Below, piece by piece: positions 43,868-53,779 of a stretch of DNA of 64,000 nucleotides (positions are counted from its first letter, which is position 1; each line of letters begins with the position of its first letter). Source of the stretch: Candidatus Latescibacterota bacterium. GTDB lineage: Bacteria > JAAXHH01. The notes below the pieces were generated by a model. That model searched no databases. It saw only the letters and a program-made list of their open reading frames with translations, and was not told the origin of the DNA. The position numbers and the translations under genes are program-made. The stretch lies in the NCBI GenBank assembly GCA_012270975.1, contig JAAXHH010000014.1, positions 1 through 64,000 on the forward strand, given 5' to 3'.

Positions 43868-45067
43868 TCAGGAAGTATATCCGTCCTGGCAGGGCCCGCA
43901 GTGCTGCGACTTGGCCGGTGCCCGGTACTGCACGCGGTGATCGGGCGTCTCCAGGCGGATGCCGCCCCGATGTTTCGACGTGAGGCAATGGTCGAGGATG
44001 CCGCACACTGTGAGCGTTCGTTCTACCGGGATCGGGGACACGCCGGTCTCGAACATCTCGTCGATCCTCGACACCAGGCAGGCGGAATAGGTGACCGGCG
44101 GGGTGGGCGGCAGGAAGAACTGGGTAGACTTCGGATCGGGTTCGTCCTTCAGACGGGCGGCGAAACAGTAGTCGCCGATGGCGCCGTTGAGCATGAGCAG
44201 CGTGGTCTGCAGCCCATCCACGTGTTCGATGAAGTACGCGGCCGGCTCCTCGGCGAGACGGCGCAACTCGCCCGTCCCCAGCAGGTCCTGCGTGCGGCCG
44301 TCCTTTTCAGTCATCCCCTTCGGACTGTCGCAGCGTGACAGCGCCGATTCCAGCAATTCCTTTGAATAGCGTCCCTGCTCACCCGCTTCCCAGACCTCGT
44401 CGCCCGCGATCATCTGCACCGCCCTGACCCCGGTCTCTCCGCCCCTGCGCCGCTCGATCATGCACTGCATGGCTTCGAGGGCGTGGTAATCCATGGCGTC
44501 CGAACCGCCAACGCCCACCATCAACGCTTCCTCGATATCGCATTCCAGTGGGAGTTCCAGTTCGGGCAGCCGCCAGGTGACCGGCAGGCTCGAGCCCGCG
44601 AGCACGGGGAAGCCGAGCCGCTTCGAATCGGCCACCATCTCCAGGCCCCGGTCGAAACTGTAGGAGAGATTCTTGTCATTGTAGATCGGCACCGCGCGGC
44701 CGTCCTGCTCGAACACCTCGACACAGGCCTTGAACATCTCGTAGCGCGGGTAGAGCTTCTGTCCTTTTTCGTTGTCCGGATAATCGCCGTGCTCGCAGAT
44801 GATCAGGATCCCGTCCACCGCCAGCGAATCCCCGCCGCACCGCAACGCTTCGGCGATGGTGGGATAGACCTCGAAACCGAACTCGCGGGCGCGGCTGGTA
44901 CTCTGGTCGCCTTCGGGCCGCTGGTCGACGTAGAGCGACACCACCTCCACGTCCGGCCGGTGCCAGCGGCCGGACCGCGGATAGCCCACGAGGAACCGGT
45001 CCGCGAAATGCTGCGTGTGGGAGAGATAGGTGTAGATGGAACTGATGACGGCGAGCCGTTTAGGCAT
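43868..45067 (-). CDS. Conserved hypothetical protein, paralogue 1 of a tandem pair
   Basis: A 399-aa protein of a family I cannot name with certainty. The N-terminus has a Rossmann-like layout: RLAVISSIYTYLSHTQHFAD then VEVVSLYVDQ and VYPTIAEALRCGGDSLAVDG, with ICEHGDYPDNEKGQKLYPRY and VPIYNDKNLSYSF. This recalls Gfo/Idh-type oxidoreductases (inference). A Cys-rich tail (HCGPCQDGYTS) ends this copy only. It starts four bases past the stop of its paralogue, so the two form an operon, read towards the selenoprotein end. Confidence 0.75.
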   Translation of the reverse strand: MPKRLAVISSIYTYLSHTQHFADRFLVGYPRSGRWHRPDVEVVSLYVDQRPEGDQSTSRAREFGFEVYPTIAEALRCGGDSLAVDGILIICEHGDYPDNEKGQKLYPRYEMFKACVEVFEQDGRAVPIYNDKNLSYSFDRGLEMVADSKRLGFPVLAGSSLPVTWRLPELELPLECDIEEALMVGVGGSDAMDYHALEAMQCMIERRRGGETGVRAVQMIAGDEVWEAGEQGRYSKELLESALSRCDSPKGMTEKDGRTQDLLGTGELRRLAEEPAAYFIEHVDGLQTTLLMLNGAIGDYCFAARLKDEPDPKSTQFFLPPTPPVTYSACLVSRIDEMFETGVSPIPVERTLTVCGILDHCLTSKHRGGIRLETPDHRVQYRAPAKSQHCGPCQDGYTS

Positions 45068-45071
45068 GATT

Positions 45072-46265
45072 TCAATATCTCCAGAACGTGGAGTTTTCGG
45101 GCGCCGGGTAGGCGACGTCGAGATGGGGTGTTTCGAGGCGCACCTGTCCCTCGTGCAGGCTGTCTACCCCCGCCGCGGTTAGGCCCGTCGTCAGCAGGGT
45201 CCTTTCCACGGGATAGGCGGCCTCGCCGGTGAGGAACATCTGTTCCACGTTGTTGACCTGAGGCGAGAAGAAGTTGGCCAGCGTGGTGCGCGCGGGTGGC
45301 ATGGGCAGGTACATCTGCGTCGACAGCGGCTCGCTCCGCCCCGCGATGCGCGCCGCGAAGTTGAAGTCCTCCACCAGTCCATTGAAGAGGACCATGGTGC
45401 ACTTGAGCCCATCTCGGTGCTCGTAGGTATAGGCTACCGGATCTTCCACCATCCGCTTCATCTCGTTGATGGTCGGGAAGATGTTGTTGAATCCGTCGCG
45501 GGAAGGTTTCAGCGTGTGACTGCGGCAGAGCGCTGCTTCGAAGAGTTCGCGGGACCACACTTCGTCGTGCCAGGCTTCCCAGAAGGCCTCGCCGCGCCGG
45601 GCGTGGAGCCAGGCTACGCCCGCCTCGCCGCCTTTGCGCCGTTCGACCATGCACTGCAGGGTCTCCAGGCCGTGGAAGTCGTAGCTGTCGACCCCGCCGT
45701 AGCACACGCACACGGCCTCTTCCACCCCGGCGTGCAGCGGCATGTCGACCGAGGGCGTCCGCCAGGTGACCGGCAGGCTGGACCCCGCCATGAAGGCGAA
45801 CCCCAGCCGCCGCGAGGTATCGTACATCTCCCTGGCCCAGTCCCAGTTCCACGACAGGTGCTTGTCGTTAAAGATCGGCGCGGAACGGCCGCTGGCCTCA
45901 TAGACCTCCACGATCTCGCGGAACAGCTCGTAGCGTGGATAGAGCCGCTGCCCCTTTTCGTTGGCAGGATACTCGCCGTGCTCGCCTACCAGGAGGACGC
46001 CGTCCACCTGCAGCGAATCCCCGCCCAGGGTAAGGGCTTCGGCGACCGTGGGATAGATCTTCATGCCGGGGAACCGGGCGGCCCGGTCCCTGCTGAGATC
46101 GTTCTCGCGCACCTGGTCCACGTACAAGGATACCAGGTCCATGGGCGGGTGGTGGTGCCGTCCGGCCCAGCCGTACCCCTCCAGGAAGCGGTCCACGATA
46201 TGCTGGGTGTGGGCGTAGGGGTGGTAGATGGTCGTGATCGCGGCGATCTTCGGTCGGTTGGGCAT
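45072..46265 (-). CDS. Conserved hypothetical protein, paralogue 2 of a tandem pair
   Basis: A 397-aa paralogue of the gene at 43868. They share KIAAITTIYHPYAHTQHIVD / FLVGYP, VDGVLLVGEHGEYPANEKGQ, APIFNDKHLSWNWD, FMAGSSLPVTWR and the C-terminal VERTLLTTGLT block. The tail is different (PENSTFWRY) and lacks the Cys pair of the other copy. The first gene of the pair in transcription order. Their conserved polar motifs (EHG-YP-NEKGQ; DKHLS; GSSLPVTWR) suggest an enzyme, but I cannot state the reaction. Confidence 0.75.
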   Translation of the reverse strand: MPNRPKIAAITTIYHPYAHTQHIVDRFLEGYGWAGRHHHPPMDLVSLYVDQVRENDLSRDRAARFPGMKIYPTVAEALTLGGDSLQVDGVLLVGEHGEYPANEKGQRLYPRYELFREIVEVYEASGRSAPIFNDKHLSWNWDWAREMYDTSRRLGFAFMAGSSLPVTWRTPSVDMPLHAGVEEAVCVCYGGVDSYDFHGLETLQCMVERRKGGEAGVAWLHARRGEAFWEAWHDEVWSRELFEAALCRSHTLKPSRDGFNNIFPTINEMKRMVEDPVAYTYEHRDGLKCTMVLFNGLVEDFNFAARIAGRSEPLSTQMYLPMPPARTTLANFFSPQVNNVEQMFLTGEAAYPVERTLLTTGLTAAGVDSLHEGQVRLETPHLDVAYPAPENSTFWRY

Positions 46266-46274
46266 GGTCGTAAG

Positions 46275-47219
46275 CTAGACGCGCCCCCCGTCGCCGTTGT
46301 CCGCGGTCCGGTCGTGCTTGATCACGGACATGGCCGACGCGATGATGGAACTGACGTCACTGAGATTGGACGGTATGATCAGGCTGTTGCCCGACTTGGC
46401 CAGGTTGCCGAAGGTCTCGATATACTGCTCGGCCACCCGCAGTTGCACAGCCTCGTCTCCTCCATCCGACTTGATGGCGCCCGCAATGGCCCGGACGCCC
46501 TCGGCCGTGGCGTTGGCGACGGTGAGGATGGCCTGGGCTTCGCCCTCGGCCTCGTTGATCTGCTGCTGCTTCTTGGCCTCGGATTCCTTGATGACCTTCT
46601 GCTTCTCGCCCTCGGCCTGGTTGATGTTGGAGTCGCGCATCCCTTCCGAATTCAGGATCGCCGCCCGTTTTTCGCGCTCCGCCCGCATCTGTTTCTCCAT
46701 GGCTTCCAGGACGTCCCGGGGCGGATTGATGTTTCTGATTTCGTACCGCAGGACCTTTACGCCCCAGGGATCTGACGCCTTGTCCAGTTCGCTGACGACG
46801 GCAAAGTTTATGGCGCCCCGCTCTTCGAAGGTTTTGTCCAGGTCGATCTTACCGACTTCGCTTCTCAGGGTGGTCTGGGCGAGTTGCGTGATGGCCATAT
46901 CGTAATCGGCAATGCCGTAGGAGGCCCGCTCCGCGTCCAGCACCTGCATATAGAGCACCCCGTCCACGCCAACCTGGACGTTGTCCCGCGTGATGCAGAG
47001 CTGTTCCGGGATGTCGATCGACTGCTCCTTCAGTGTGTGCCGGTAGGCTACCCGGTCCACAAAGGGCAACAGGATATAGAAACCGGCGTTCAGCGTCTTG
47101 CTGTATTTCCCCAGCCGTTCGATCACGCGGGCTTCCTGCTGCGGCACGACGATGATCAGGTTTCTCAGGAATATGATCGCGGCAATCGCGACGACGACAG
47201 TTACTATCAGACCTTCCAT
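46275..47219 (-). CDS. SPFH/stomatin-like membrane protein (QmcA type)
   Basis: The start at 47219 (MEGLIVTVVVAIAAIIFLRN) begins with a membrane anchor. The SPFH domain follows: VIERLGKYSKTLNAGFYILL, VDGVLYMQVLDAERASYGIA, and AQTTLRSEVGKIDLDKTFEE, then the long coiled-coil QMRAEREKRAAILNSEGMRD. Such proteins form rings that organise membrane microdomains and protease quality control. It overlaps nothing but lies in one operon with the NfeD gene upstream, the usual partner. 314 aa. Confidence 0.92.
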   Translation of the reverse strand: MEGLIVTVVVAIAAIIFLRNLIIVVPQQEARVIERLGKYSKTLNAGFYILLPFVDRVAYRHTLKEQSIDIPEQLCITRDNVQVGVDGVLYMQVLDAERASYGIADYDMAITQLAQTTLRSEVGKIDLDKTFEERGAINFAVVSELDKASDPWGVKVLRYEIRNINPPRDVLEAMEKQMRAEREKRAAILNSEGMRDSNINQAEGEKQKVIKESEAKKQQQINEAEGEAQAILTVANATAEGVRAIAGAIKSDGGDEAVQLRVAEQYIETFGNLAKSGNSLIIPSNLSDVSSIIASAMSVIKHDRTADNGDGGRV

Positions 47220-47289
47220 TACAGGTTCCTTCCAGCGCGATTGGAGACGGGTGAGGTCGTGCAAAATCCTCGACGCCATCCGGGTGCGT

Positions 47290-47721
47290 TTACGCGCTCC
47301 TTACCCAGAGTGAGACGCCTTCAACACGTTCGACCAGGCAGGCCTGCCCCTTTTCGATGAGCGTGTCGCCCTTGTTCACGGCGTTCCAGCCCGTGCCCCG
47401 TACTTCCACCTTGCCGGTGCCGTGGGCCGGGATGTCCTCGAGGGCCGTTGCTGACTCGCCCTCCAGGGTGTTGATCTTCGTGGCGGATTCATCGGGATTC
47501 AGTCTTTCGGTCAGCGTCCGCCGGAACAGGACGAGCGAGGCGATGGAGACGACCGAAAACAGGAGAAACTGAACCCAGGTGGTGTCAACCAGGCCCGCCC
47601 AGGCCAGCACGCCGACCACGAGCGCGGCGACGCCGAAGAACAGGAGATAGAAGGCTCCCGGCGTGGCCATCTCGGCCAGGCAGAGCAACACGCCGCCAAC
47701 AATCCAGACCCACCAGGCCAT
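47290..47721 (-). CDS. NfeD family membrane protein (ClpP-class partner of SPFH)
   Basis: A 143-aa protein with hydrophobic helices at the N-terminus (WIVGGVLLCLAEMATPGAFY ... VGVLAWAGLVDTTWVQFLLF) and a C-terminal OB-fold (GTGKVEVRGTGWNAVNKGDT). This is the short NfeD type that pairs with stomatin-like proteins; the long form with a protease domain is absent. First gene of the NfeD-SPFH operon. Confidence 0.92.
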   Translation of the reverse strand: MAWWVWIVGGVLLCLAEMATPGAFYLLFFGVAALVVGVLAWAGLVDTTWVQFLLFSVVSIASLVLFRRTLTERLNPDESATKINTLEGESATALEDIPAHGTGKVEVRGTGWNAVNKGDTLIEKGQACLVERVEGVSLWVRSA

Positions 47722-47759
47722 CAGCTCCTCCCGGAATCAGGTAAATCGCCGTCAGAACT

Positions 47760-49133
47760 TCACACTTCGAGCAGTAAGGCCGCGGGCACCTCGATCAGGG
47801 ACTTGACCTTGACCAGGAATTGCACGGCTTCCCGGCCGTCGATGATCCGGTGGTCGTAACTCAACGCCACGTACATCATCGGCCGGATCACCACCTCCCC
47901 GTCGACGGCAACGGGCCGGTCGTCGATTCGGTGCAGCCCCAGTATGCCCACCTGCGGCGGGTTCAGGATAGGTGTGCTCAGCATGGATCCGAAAACTCCA
48001 CCGTTCGTGATCGTGAAGGTACCGCCGCGCAGGTCCTCCAGCGACAGTTTGCCCTCGCCCGCCTTTGCCGCGTACTGTCTGATATTGCTTTCGATCTCCG
48101 CGAATGACATGCGGTCCGCGTTTCGCAGGACCGGCACCACGAGTCCGTCTTCGGCGCCCACCGCGATCCCGATGTCGTAGTAGTGCTTCCTGACGATCGC
48201 GTCCCCGCGGATCTCGCCATTGAGTTCGGGGAAATCCCTGAGTGCGCCGATCACGGCCTTCACGAAGAAGGACATGAACCCCAGCCGCACGCCGTGCCGT
48301 TCCTCGAAAGCCTCCCGGTTCCTGCGGCGTATCGTCATCACCGTGCTCATGTCGATCTCGTTGAAGGTCGTCAGCATCGCCGCGGTCTGCTGCGCCTCCA
48401 CGAGCCGGCTGGCTATGGTGCGCCGCCGCCGGGACATGGGTACGATCTCCTCCCGGTCGCCATGGTCCGTCTCGGGGCCGTCGGCGGTGCTTCCGGTCGT
48501 GCGCGCGGTATCGGCGACACCTGTTTTTGGTTCAACGACGGCCCGCGCCGAATCGTCGGATACCCCGGCAGGCGCGTCCTGCCCCGCCGCCTCGGCAACC
48601 GCCTTTTCTTTTCGTTCCGTTACGGCGCGCTCAACGTCCTCCCGGCGTATTCTCCCGCCCATTCCCGTCCCTTCCAGACCGGAAAGGGATATGCCGGCTT
48701 CGTCCGCCATACGCCGCGCCACGGGCGTTACCCGGTCGTCCGGAATGGCCCCGGACTGCTCTTCCGCGACCTCGTCGCCGGCAACTTCCGCGAGGGGCGT
48801 GTCCGTATCGTCCGCAGGACTTTCGGCTTCATCGGTTGCATCAGGCGCGTTCGCATCAGGGGTGTCCGCGCCGACAACAGTCGCATCGGCCGCGGCGCTT
48901 TTGTCGAGTACCCCAAGCAAGTCACCGATCTGGACATCCTCACCCGCCGCGCGTTCAATGCGCGTCAGGACCCCGGTATCGTTGGCGTTTACCTCGAGCG
49001 TGACTTTCTCGGTTTCCAGTTCCAGGAGCGCCTCGCCCGCCGTGACCGTATCGCCTTCCTTTTTGAACCATTGGATGACGGTTGCTTCCACGATGGATTC
49101 ACCCAGTTGCGGCACGGTGATGTCGATGGCCAT
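47760..49133 (-). CDS. odhB: Dihydrolipoyllysine-residue succinyltransferase (2-oxoglutarate dehydrogenase E2)
   Basis: Lipoyl domain at residues 1-75 with the modified Lys in ETEKVTLEV, an Ala/Asp-rich linker, a peripheral-subunit-binding domain ([20 protein letters not shown]) and the catalytic domain with [20 protein letters not shown] (His-Asp). It transfers the succinyl group to CoA in the TCA cycle. 457 aa. GGGAGAG precedes the ATG. Downstream of sucA on the same strand, with a 230-base gap that contains a 20-nt repeat. Confidence 0.95.
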   Translation of the reverse strand: MAIDITVPQLGESIVEATVIQWFKKEGDTVTAGEALLELETEKVTLEVNANDTGVLTRIERAAGEDVQIGDLLGVLDKSAAADATVVGADTPDANAPDATDEAESPADDTDTPLAEVAGDEVAEEQSGAIPDDRVTPVARRMADEAGISLSGLEGTGMGGRIRREDVERAVTERKEKAVAEAAGQDAPAGVSDDSARAVVEPKTGVADTARTTGSTADGPETDHGDREEIVPMSRRRRTIASRLVEAQQTAAMLTTFNEIDMSTVMTIRRRNREAFEERHGVRLGFMSFFVKAVIGALRDFPELNGEIRGDAIVRKHYYDIGIAVGAEDGLVVPVLRNADRMSFAEIESNIRQYAAKAGEGKLSLEDLRGGTFTITNGGVFGSMLSTPILNPPQVGILGLHRIDDRPVAVDGEVVIRPMMYVALSYDHRIIDGREAVQFLVKVKSLIEVPAALLLEV

Positions 49134-49293
49134 TTCACTCTCCCTGGGTACTCATTTCATTTGTGACAGACTGCTTCAGATGCCAGGACTTCCCGCGATA
49201 TAACATTTTCGACGAGCCGGTAGAGACAGGCCAGGCAGCAGCTACCGCAGCAGTTCCGGCAGCATGCCCACCTGACCGCCGGCAAACCCTAAT

Positions 49294-49333
49294 TTGCCCG
49301 GCAGCATGCCCGATTGCCCGACGGCATGCCCGA
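49294..49333. repeat. 20-nt tandem repeat between sucA and odhB
   Basis: ttgcccggcagcatgcccga (49294) and ttgcccgacggcatgcccga (49314) are adjacent, with one further decayed copy of ggcagcatgccc at about 49257. It lies 33 bases past the sucA stop. Confidence 0.8.
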
Positions 49334-49365
49334 GTCGAACAAGATGCGCCAGGCGCCGCGATCTG

Positions 49366-52224
49366 TCAATTCATCTCGATATTTCCCGACGCCCCCATGG
49401 CAAAGGCCATCTTGACGAGGTTGTGTTGGTTACGATTGTGAATGGCCGTCGATCCCTCCGAGGGAACCGCGCTCGGCGGACGGGAAACGCGGTAAATCGG
49501 ACACCGGTCGCCCAGGGCGGATTCCAGCACCTTGCGAATGTAGTCCCAGGCGCCCATGTTCTCCGGTTCTTCTTGGAGCCAGACGACTTCCTCCAGTTTG
49601 GGATACCGGCCGATGATCTTCACCAGCTGGTCCGTCGCCACCGGGTAGAGTTGTTCAATACGAACGACCGCGGCGTGCGTCGCGCTTTCCCATTGCTCGT
49701 CGTTCATCAGATCGACATACACCTTGCCGCTGCAGAAGACGAGGCGCCGGACATTTTCGGGGTCGTCGTTCGCCCTGACGTCTTCGATGATCGGCATCCA
49801 CTTTCCTTCCGCCAGTTCGCGTGCCGAGGAAGCCACGTCCGGATGGCGCAGCAGACTCTTGGGCGTCATGATGACCAGGGGCAGCGGGTCGGATTCCAGC
49901 AGCCTCGACTGGCGCCGCAGCAGGTGGAAATACTGGCCCGCCGTGGTACAGTTGGCGATTCGGATATTGAAATCGGCGCCAAAGGAGAGGAATCGTTCCA
50001 TCAGCCCGCTGGAATGATCCGGCCCCTGTCCCTCGAATCCGTGAGGCAGCAGGATGGTCAGGGACGAGGTCTGCCCCCACTTGGCGCGGCCGGAAACGAG
50101 GAATTCGTCGATGATGATCTGCGCGCCGTCCACGAAGTCACCGTATTGCGCTTCCCAGAGTACGAAACGCTCCGGGGCCTGGATGCTGTACCCGTACTCG
50201 AATCCCAAGGCGGCATACTCGGTAAGCGGCGTGTTCCGCGTCTCGAAGGAGGCGTTCGCCTGCGGCAGCCGGCGCAGCGGCGTCCAGGCCAGGTCGGTCT
50301 CGTAGTCGTGCAGTACGTTGTGCCGCTGGCTGAAGGTCCCCCGCTCCACGTCTTGGCCCGTCAGCCTGACCGGAACCCCGTCCTCGATGATGGAGGCGAA
50401 GGCGAGGGTCTCCGCCAGGGCCCAGTCTATTTTATGGGCGTCCACATCGTCCAGCGCCCGCCGCCGCCGTTCGATCACCCGGTTCAGCCTGGGATGCAGG
50501 GTGAAGTTCTCCGGGAACGTCCAGAGCGCTTTGTTGAGGTTCTTGAGGCGCCGCATCGAAACGGAGGAGCGCGTGCGCTTCGCGGTGCCCGATCTAGGGG
50601 GCTTGTAGTAGGGTTCAACGAGCACTTCTTCCGGTTTCAGTTCATCCAGCATCTTCTGCATGCCGTTCATGCGTTCGGCGACCATATCTTCCGGCCTGCC
50701 CGCCTCGATCCGTCCCGCCGACACGAGCCGGTCGGCCCACAGCTTTCTCACCGTCGGATGGGCCTCGATCCGCCGGTAGAGACTGGGATGGGTGAGTGAA
50801 GGATCGTCGCCCTCGTTGTGACCGTGCCGGCGGTACCCCATCAGGTCGATCAGGAAGTCCTTACGGAACTTGACGCGGTAGGCGTAGGCGATCCTTGCGG
50901 CTTCCAGGCAGGCCATGGGATCATCGGCGTTGACATGGATGATGGGTATTTCGAATCCCCGCGCGATTTCGCTGGCGTACAGGGTGCTGCGGGACTGTTC
51001 CGAAGGTGTGGTGTATCCGAGCTGGTTATTGGTGATGAGGTGTATCGTGCCGCCCGTACGAAATCCCGGGACGCGGTACAGCGTGAAGGTCTCCGCCACG
51101 ACGCCCTGGCCCGCGAAAGCCGCGTCGCCATGAATCAGGATGGGCAGGTTCCGTTCGGGCAGCGGCCGGACGTCCCCCGGCAGGTTCACGATCGTTCCCG
51201 CGGCGCGAGCCATGCCCTCGAGCACCGGATTGACCGCTTCCAGGTGGCTGGGGTTCGGCGCGAGGTGGATATGCAGGTCCACTTCCGCGCCCTGCCGATC
51301 CTGGTATCGCCGCTGGGCGCCGCTGTGGTATTTCACGTCGCCGGTCCAGCCCGTGTCGTTGCCGGTCTTGTTGACCCGCTGCACCGGATCTCTGAATTCA
51401 GCAAGAATGTGCTCGTAGGGTTTGTGCAGTATGTGGGCCAGCACGTTGAGCCGTCCCCGGTGGGCCATGCCGATCAGGATGTTGCAGGTGTTGTTCTCCG
51501 CGGCCTCGCCGATCACCCCGTCCAGAATGAGGATCATAGTGTCCAGGCCTTCGATGGAGAACCGGGTCTTGCCGGGAAAAGTCCGGTGCAGAAACTGCTC
51601 GAAGACCTCCACCTCAGTGAGACGATCCAGGACGGCCAGCCCGCTCTCGTCATCTCCCGAGGGCCTGAAGCGCCCTGTTTCCGCCGCCTCCTGCAGCCAT
51701 TCCCGCTCTCCCGGGACCTCTATGTGCATGTAGTCGTAGCCGGTGGTGGACGAATAGACGCGCTTCAGTCTCCTGAGGGCCTCGGACGCGTTGCCGCACT
51801 GCTGGCCCACCGGTCCGCCGATCAGGGAAGAAGGAAGCTGTCGCATCGTCTCTTCCGTCACGCCCTGCGCCTGCAGTTCAAGTTCCGTCAGGGGGTCGCC
51901 CAGCGCCGTGTCGTCCTCGGTCGCGAAGACGGAATAGGGAAAATACCTGGGATCGGCCAGGGGATCCAGGTGGGCGCCGAGATGTCCATACTCGCGGACG
52001 TTCTGGGCGAGATTGGCGATGAATACGATCTGGTCGATATCGGCCGGACAGCGGGGGAAATCGGCGGACGGCCCGCCGGAAGGGGCACCGTCGAGGGAGG
52101 GCACGTGCCGGGAGAAGAGCTCGCGGGTGGCCGCGTCGACGGAATCGGGATCCTCGAGGTACTGCTCGTACAACGCGATCACGTAGCCGGCGTTCGGACC
52201 ATGAAACTCGCGCAAGAGATCCAA
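49366..52224 (-). CDS. sucA: 2-oxoglutarate dehydrogenase E1 component
   Basis: Decarboxylates 2-oxoglutarate with thiamine diphosphate. REFHGPNAGYVIALYEQYLE is the E1 N-terminal region, IGMAHRGRLNVLAHILHKPY and GDAAFAGQGVVAETFTLYRV give the ThDP region, RRHGHNEGDDPSLTHPSLYR the substrate loop, and LPHGFEGQGPDHSSGLMERF and WLQEEPENMGAWDYI the C-terminal half. The track starts at GTG 52257, but TTG 52224 (MDLLREFHGPNAG) has GGAGGA six bases upstream and is preferred; 952 aa. No E3 gene is nearby. Confidence 0.95.
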   Translation of the reverse strand: MDLLREFHGPNAGYVIALYEQYLEDPDSVDAATRELFSRHVPSLDGAPSGGPSADFPRCPADIDQIVFIANLAQNVREYGHLGAHLDPLADPRYFPYSVFATEDDTALGDPLTELELQAQGVTEETMRQLPSSLIGGPVGQQCGNASEALRRLKRVYSSTTGYDYMHIEVPGEREWLQEAAETGRFRPSGDDESGLAVLDRLTEVEVFEQFLHRTFPGKTRFSIEGLDTMILILDGVIGEAAENNTCNILIGMAHRGRLNVLAHILHKPYEHILAEFRDPVQRVNKTGNDTGWTGDVKYHSGAQRRYQDRQGAEVDLHIHLAPNPSHLEAVNPVLEGMARAAGTIVNLPGDVRPLPERNLPILIHGDAAFAGQGVVAETFTLYRVPGFRTGGTIHLITNNQLGYTTPSEQSRSTLYASEIARGFEIPIIHVNADDPMACLEAARIAYAYRVKFRKDFLIDLMGYRRHGHNEGDDPSLTHPSLYRRIEAHPTVRKLWADRLVSAGRIEAGRPEDMVAERMNGMQKMLDELKPEEVLVEPYYKPPRSGTAKRTRSSVSMRRLKNLNKALWTFPENFTLHPRLNRVIERRRRALDDVDAHKIDWALAETLAFASIIEDGVPVRLTGQDVERGTFSQRHNVLHDYETDLAWTPLRRLPQANASFETRNTPLTEYAALGFEYGYSIQAPERFVLWEAQYGDFVDGAQIIIDEFLVSGRAKWGQTSSLTILLPHGFEGQGPDHSSGLMERFLSFGADFNIRIANCTTAGQYFHLLRRQSRLLESDPLPLVIMTPKSLLRHPDVASSARELAEGKWMPIIEDVRANDDPENVRRLVFCSGKVYVDLMNDEQWESATHAAVVRIEQLYPVATDQLVKIIGRYPKLEEVVWLQEEPENMGAWDYIRKVLESALGDRCPIYRVSRPPSAVPSEGSTAIHNRNQHNLVKMAFAMGASGNIEMN

Positions 52225-52511
52225 GCGAAATCCTCCCTCTGGCGACTGTCTCGACACGGGTGGTTGAACAGTATCCGAAGCCTGATAAATCGAAGTGGAA
52301 ATGCTGGGTTATTTCCCGTTTCAACCCGCCATTGAAGATAGGACCGGCCGCCCGGGAAGGCAAATGAATTGTAGGGCCGGGAACGACGGGGTAATGCCTT
52401 TGGCGAAGGGCCGGATTCCCGATTAGTGCCTTGACTTTTAGCCTGCGCGCGCATTACTTCGAGATTTCGGTCGCATTCCGTGCCAACCGGCTATCTTGGG
52501 AGTTGCGAATC

Positions 52512-53747
52512 ATGGATCTGAGCAGTCTGAAGGGCAGGACCGTCGGGGCGGCGGTATCCGGCGGACTGGACAGTTGCACGGTCACGCGCTGGCTCGCGGA
52601 TCATGACGTCGACGTCGTCTGCGTTACGGCCGATCTCGGCCAGCCGGACGAAGAACGCATCGACTATGTCGCGGAGCGCATGATGCGGTGCGGCGCGAAG
52701 GAAGCCGTGATCGTGGATGCAAAGGAAGAACTGGCGCGGGCCGGCGTCGAGGTCATCCAGTGCCAGGCCATGTACGAGGGAAGTTACTGGAACACGACCG
52801 GCATAGCGCGGCATATCACCGTGCGGACCCTGCTGCCCGAGCTCAAGAAGCGCGGCATCGATATCCTGTCCCACGGCGCGACCGGCCGCGGGAACGACCA
52901 GGTCCGGTTTCAACTCGTCGCCAACATGATCGATCCATCGGTAGACGTCTACGCCCCCTGGAGAGACCAGGCTTTCCTGGACGATTTCCCCGGGCGGAAG
53001 GAAATGATCGATTTCTGTGAAGACCGGGAGTTGCCGATACAGGCTTCCCATGAAAAACCCTATTCCACGGATGCCAATATCCTCGGGCTGACCCACGAGG
53101 CCGGCCGTCTCGAGTCGCTCGACACCCCGGCCGGTTTCATCACGCCCGGCATGGGCGTCCATCCCCGTGAAGCGCCCGATGAGTCCGAACTCCTGACCGT
53201 CAGATTCGAACGGGGCGTACCGGTCCGGATAAACGAAGATTCGGTCACGCCGCTGTCGGCCATCGAAACGGCCAACCGGATCGGCGGCAGAAACGGTGTC
53301 GGGATCGGGATACACACGGTGGAAAACAGGTTCGTGGGCATCAAGAGCCGGGGCGTCTACGAGTCACCGGCCATGACGCTCCTCGGACAGTGCTACGAGT
53401 TTTTGCTGCAACTCATACTCGACCGCCGCGCGCGACGTACCTTCGACCAGACCTCGGCGGTAATAGCGGAACAGATCTACCAGGGCTACTGGTACGATCC
53501 GTCCACCCAGGCTCTCCGGGCCTCCGTGGACGTGTTCAACCGGCTCGCCACGGGGACCATCCGGGTCGAACTGTACAAGGGTCGCGTATCCTTCGTATCG
53601 GCCGAAGACGTCCCCCACTCGCTTTACTCCGAGACGACGGCATCCATGGAGGGCGTGGGAGACTTCGACCACAAGGATTCCGAGGGGTTTCTCGGCGTGC
53701 TGGGCGTCAGCGCCAGGGCACTTAAATCATCCAGCCAGACGCAATAG
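52512..53747 (+). CDS. argG: Argininosuccinate synthase
   Basis: Start at ATG 52512 (MDLSSLKGRTVGAAVSGGLD), with the ATP pyrophosphatase loop AVSGGLDS. GATGRGNDQVRF and the C-terminal STDANILGLTHEAG complete the type 2 (E. coli-like, about 410-440 aa) architecture. It joins citrulline and aspartate in arginine synthesis. GGGAG is upstream at somewhat long spacing. Divergent from sucA; no other arg gene in the window. Confidence 0.95.
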   Translation: MDLSSLKGRTVGAAVSGGLDSCTVTRWLADHDVDVVCVTADLGQPDEERIDYVAERMMRCGAKEAVIVDAKEELARAGVEVIQCQAMYEGSYWNTTGIARHITVRTLLPELKKRGIDILSHGATGRGNDQVRFQLVANMIDPSVDVYAPWRDQAFLDDFPGRKEMIDFCEDRELPIQASHEKPYSTDANILGLTHEAGRLESLDTPAGFITPGMGVHPREAPDESELLTVRFERGVPVRINEDSVTPLSAIETANRIGGRNGVGIGIHTVENRFVGIKSRGVYESPAMTLLGQCYEFLLQLILDRRARRTFDQTSAVIAEQIYQGYWYDPSTQALRASVDVFNRLATGTIRVELYKGRVSFVSAEDVPHSLYSETTASMEGVGDFDHKDSEGFLGVLGVSARALKSSSQTQ

Positions 53748-53779
53748 GCAGGAAGGCAATACACCGGGAGACTACGATA

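Noticed and set aside
50818-52335. 505-aa plus-strand ORF across sucA
   Set aside because: Shadow of sucA; Arg/His/Gln-rich translation without motifs.
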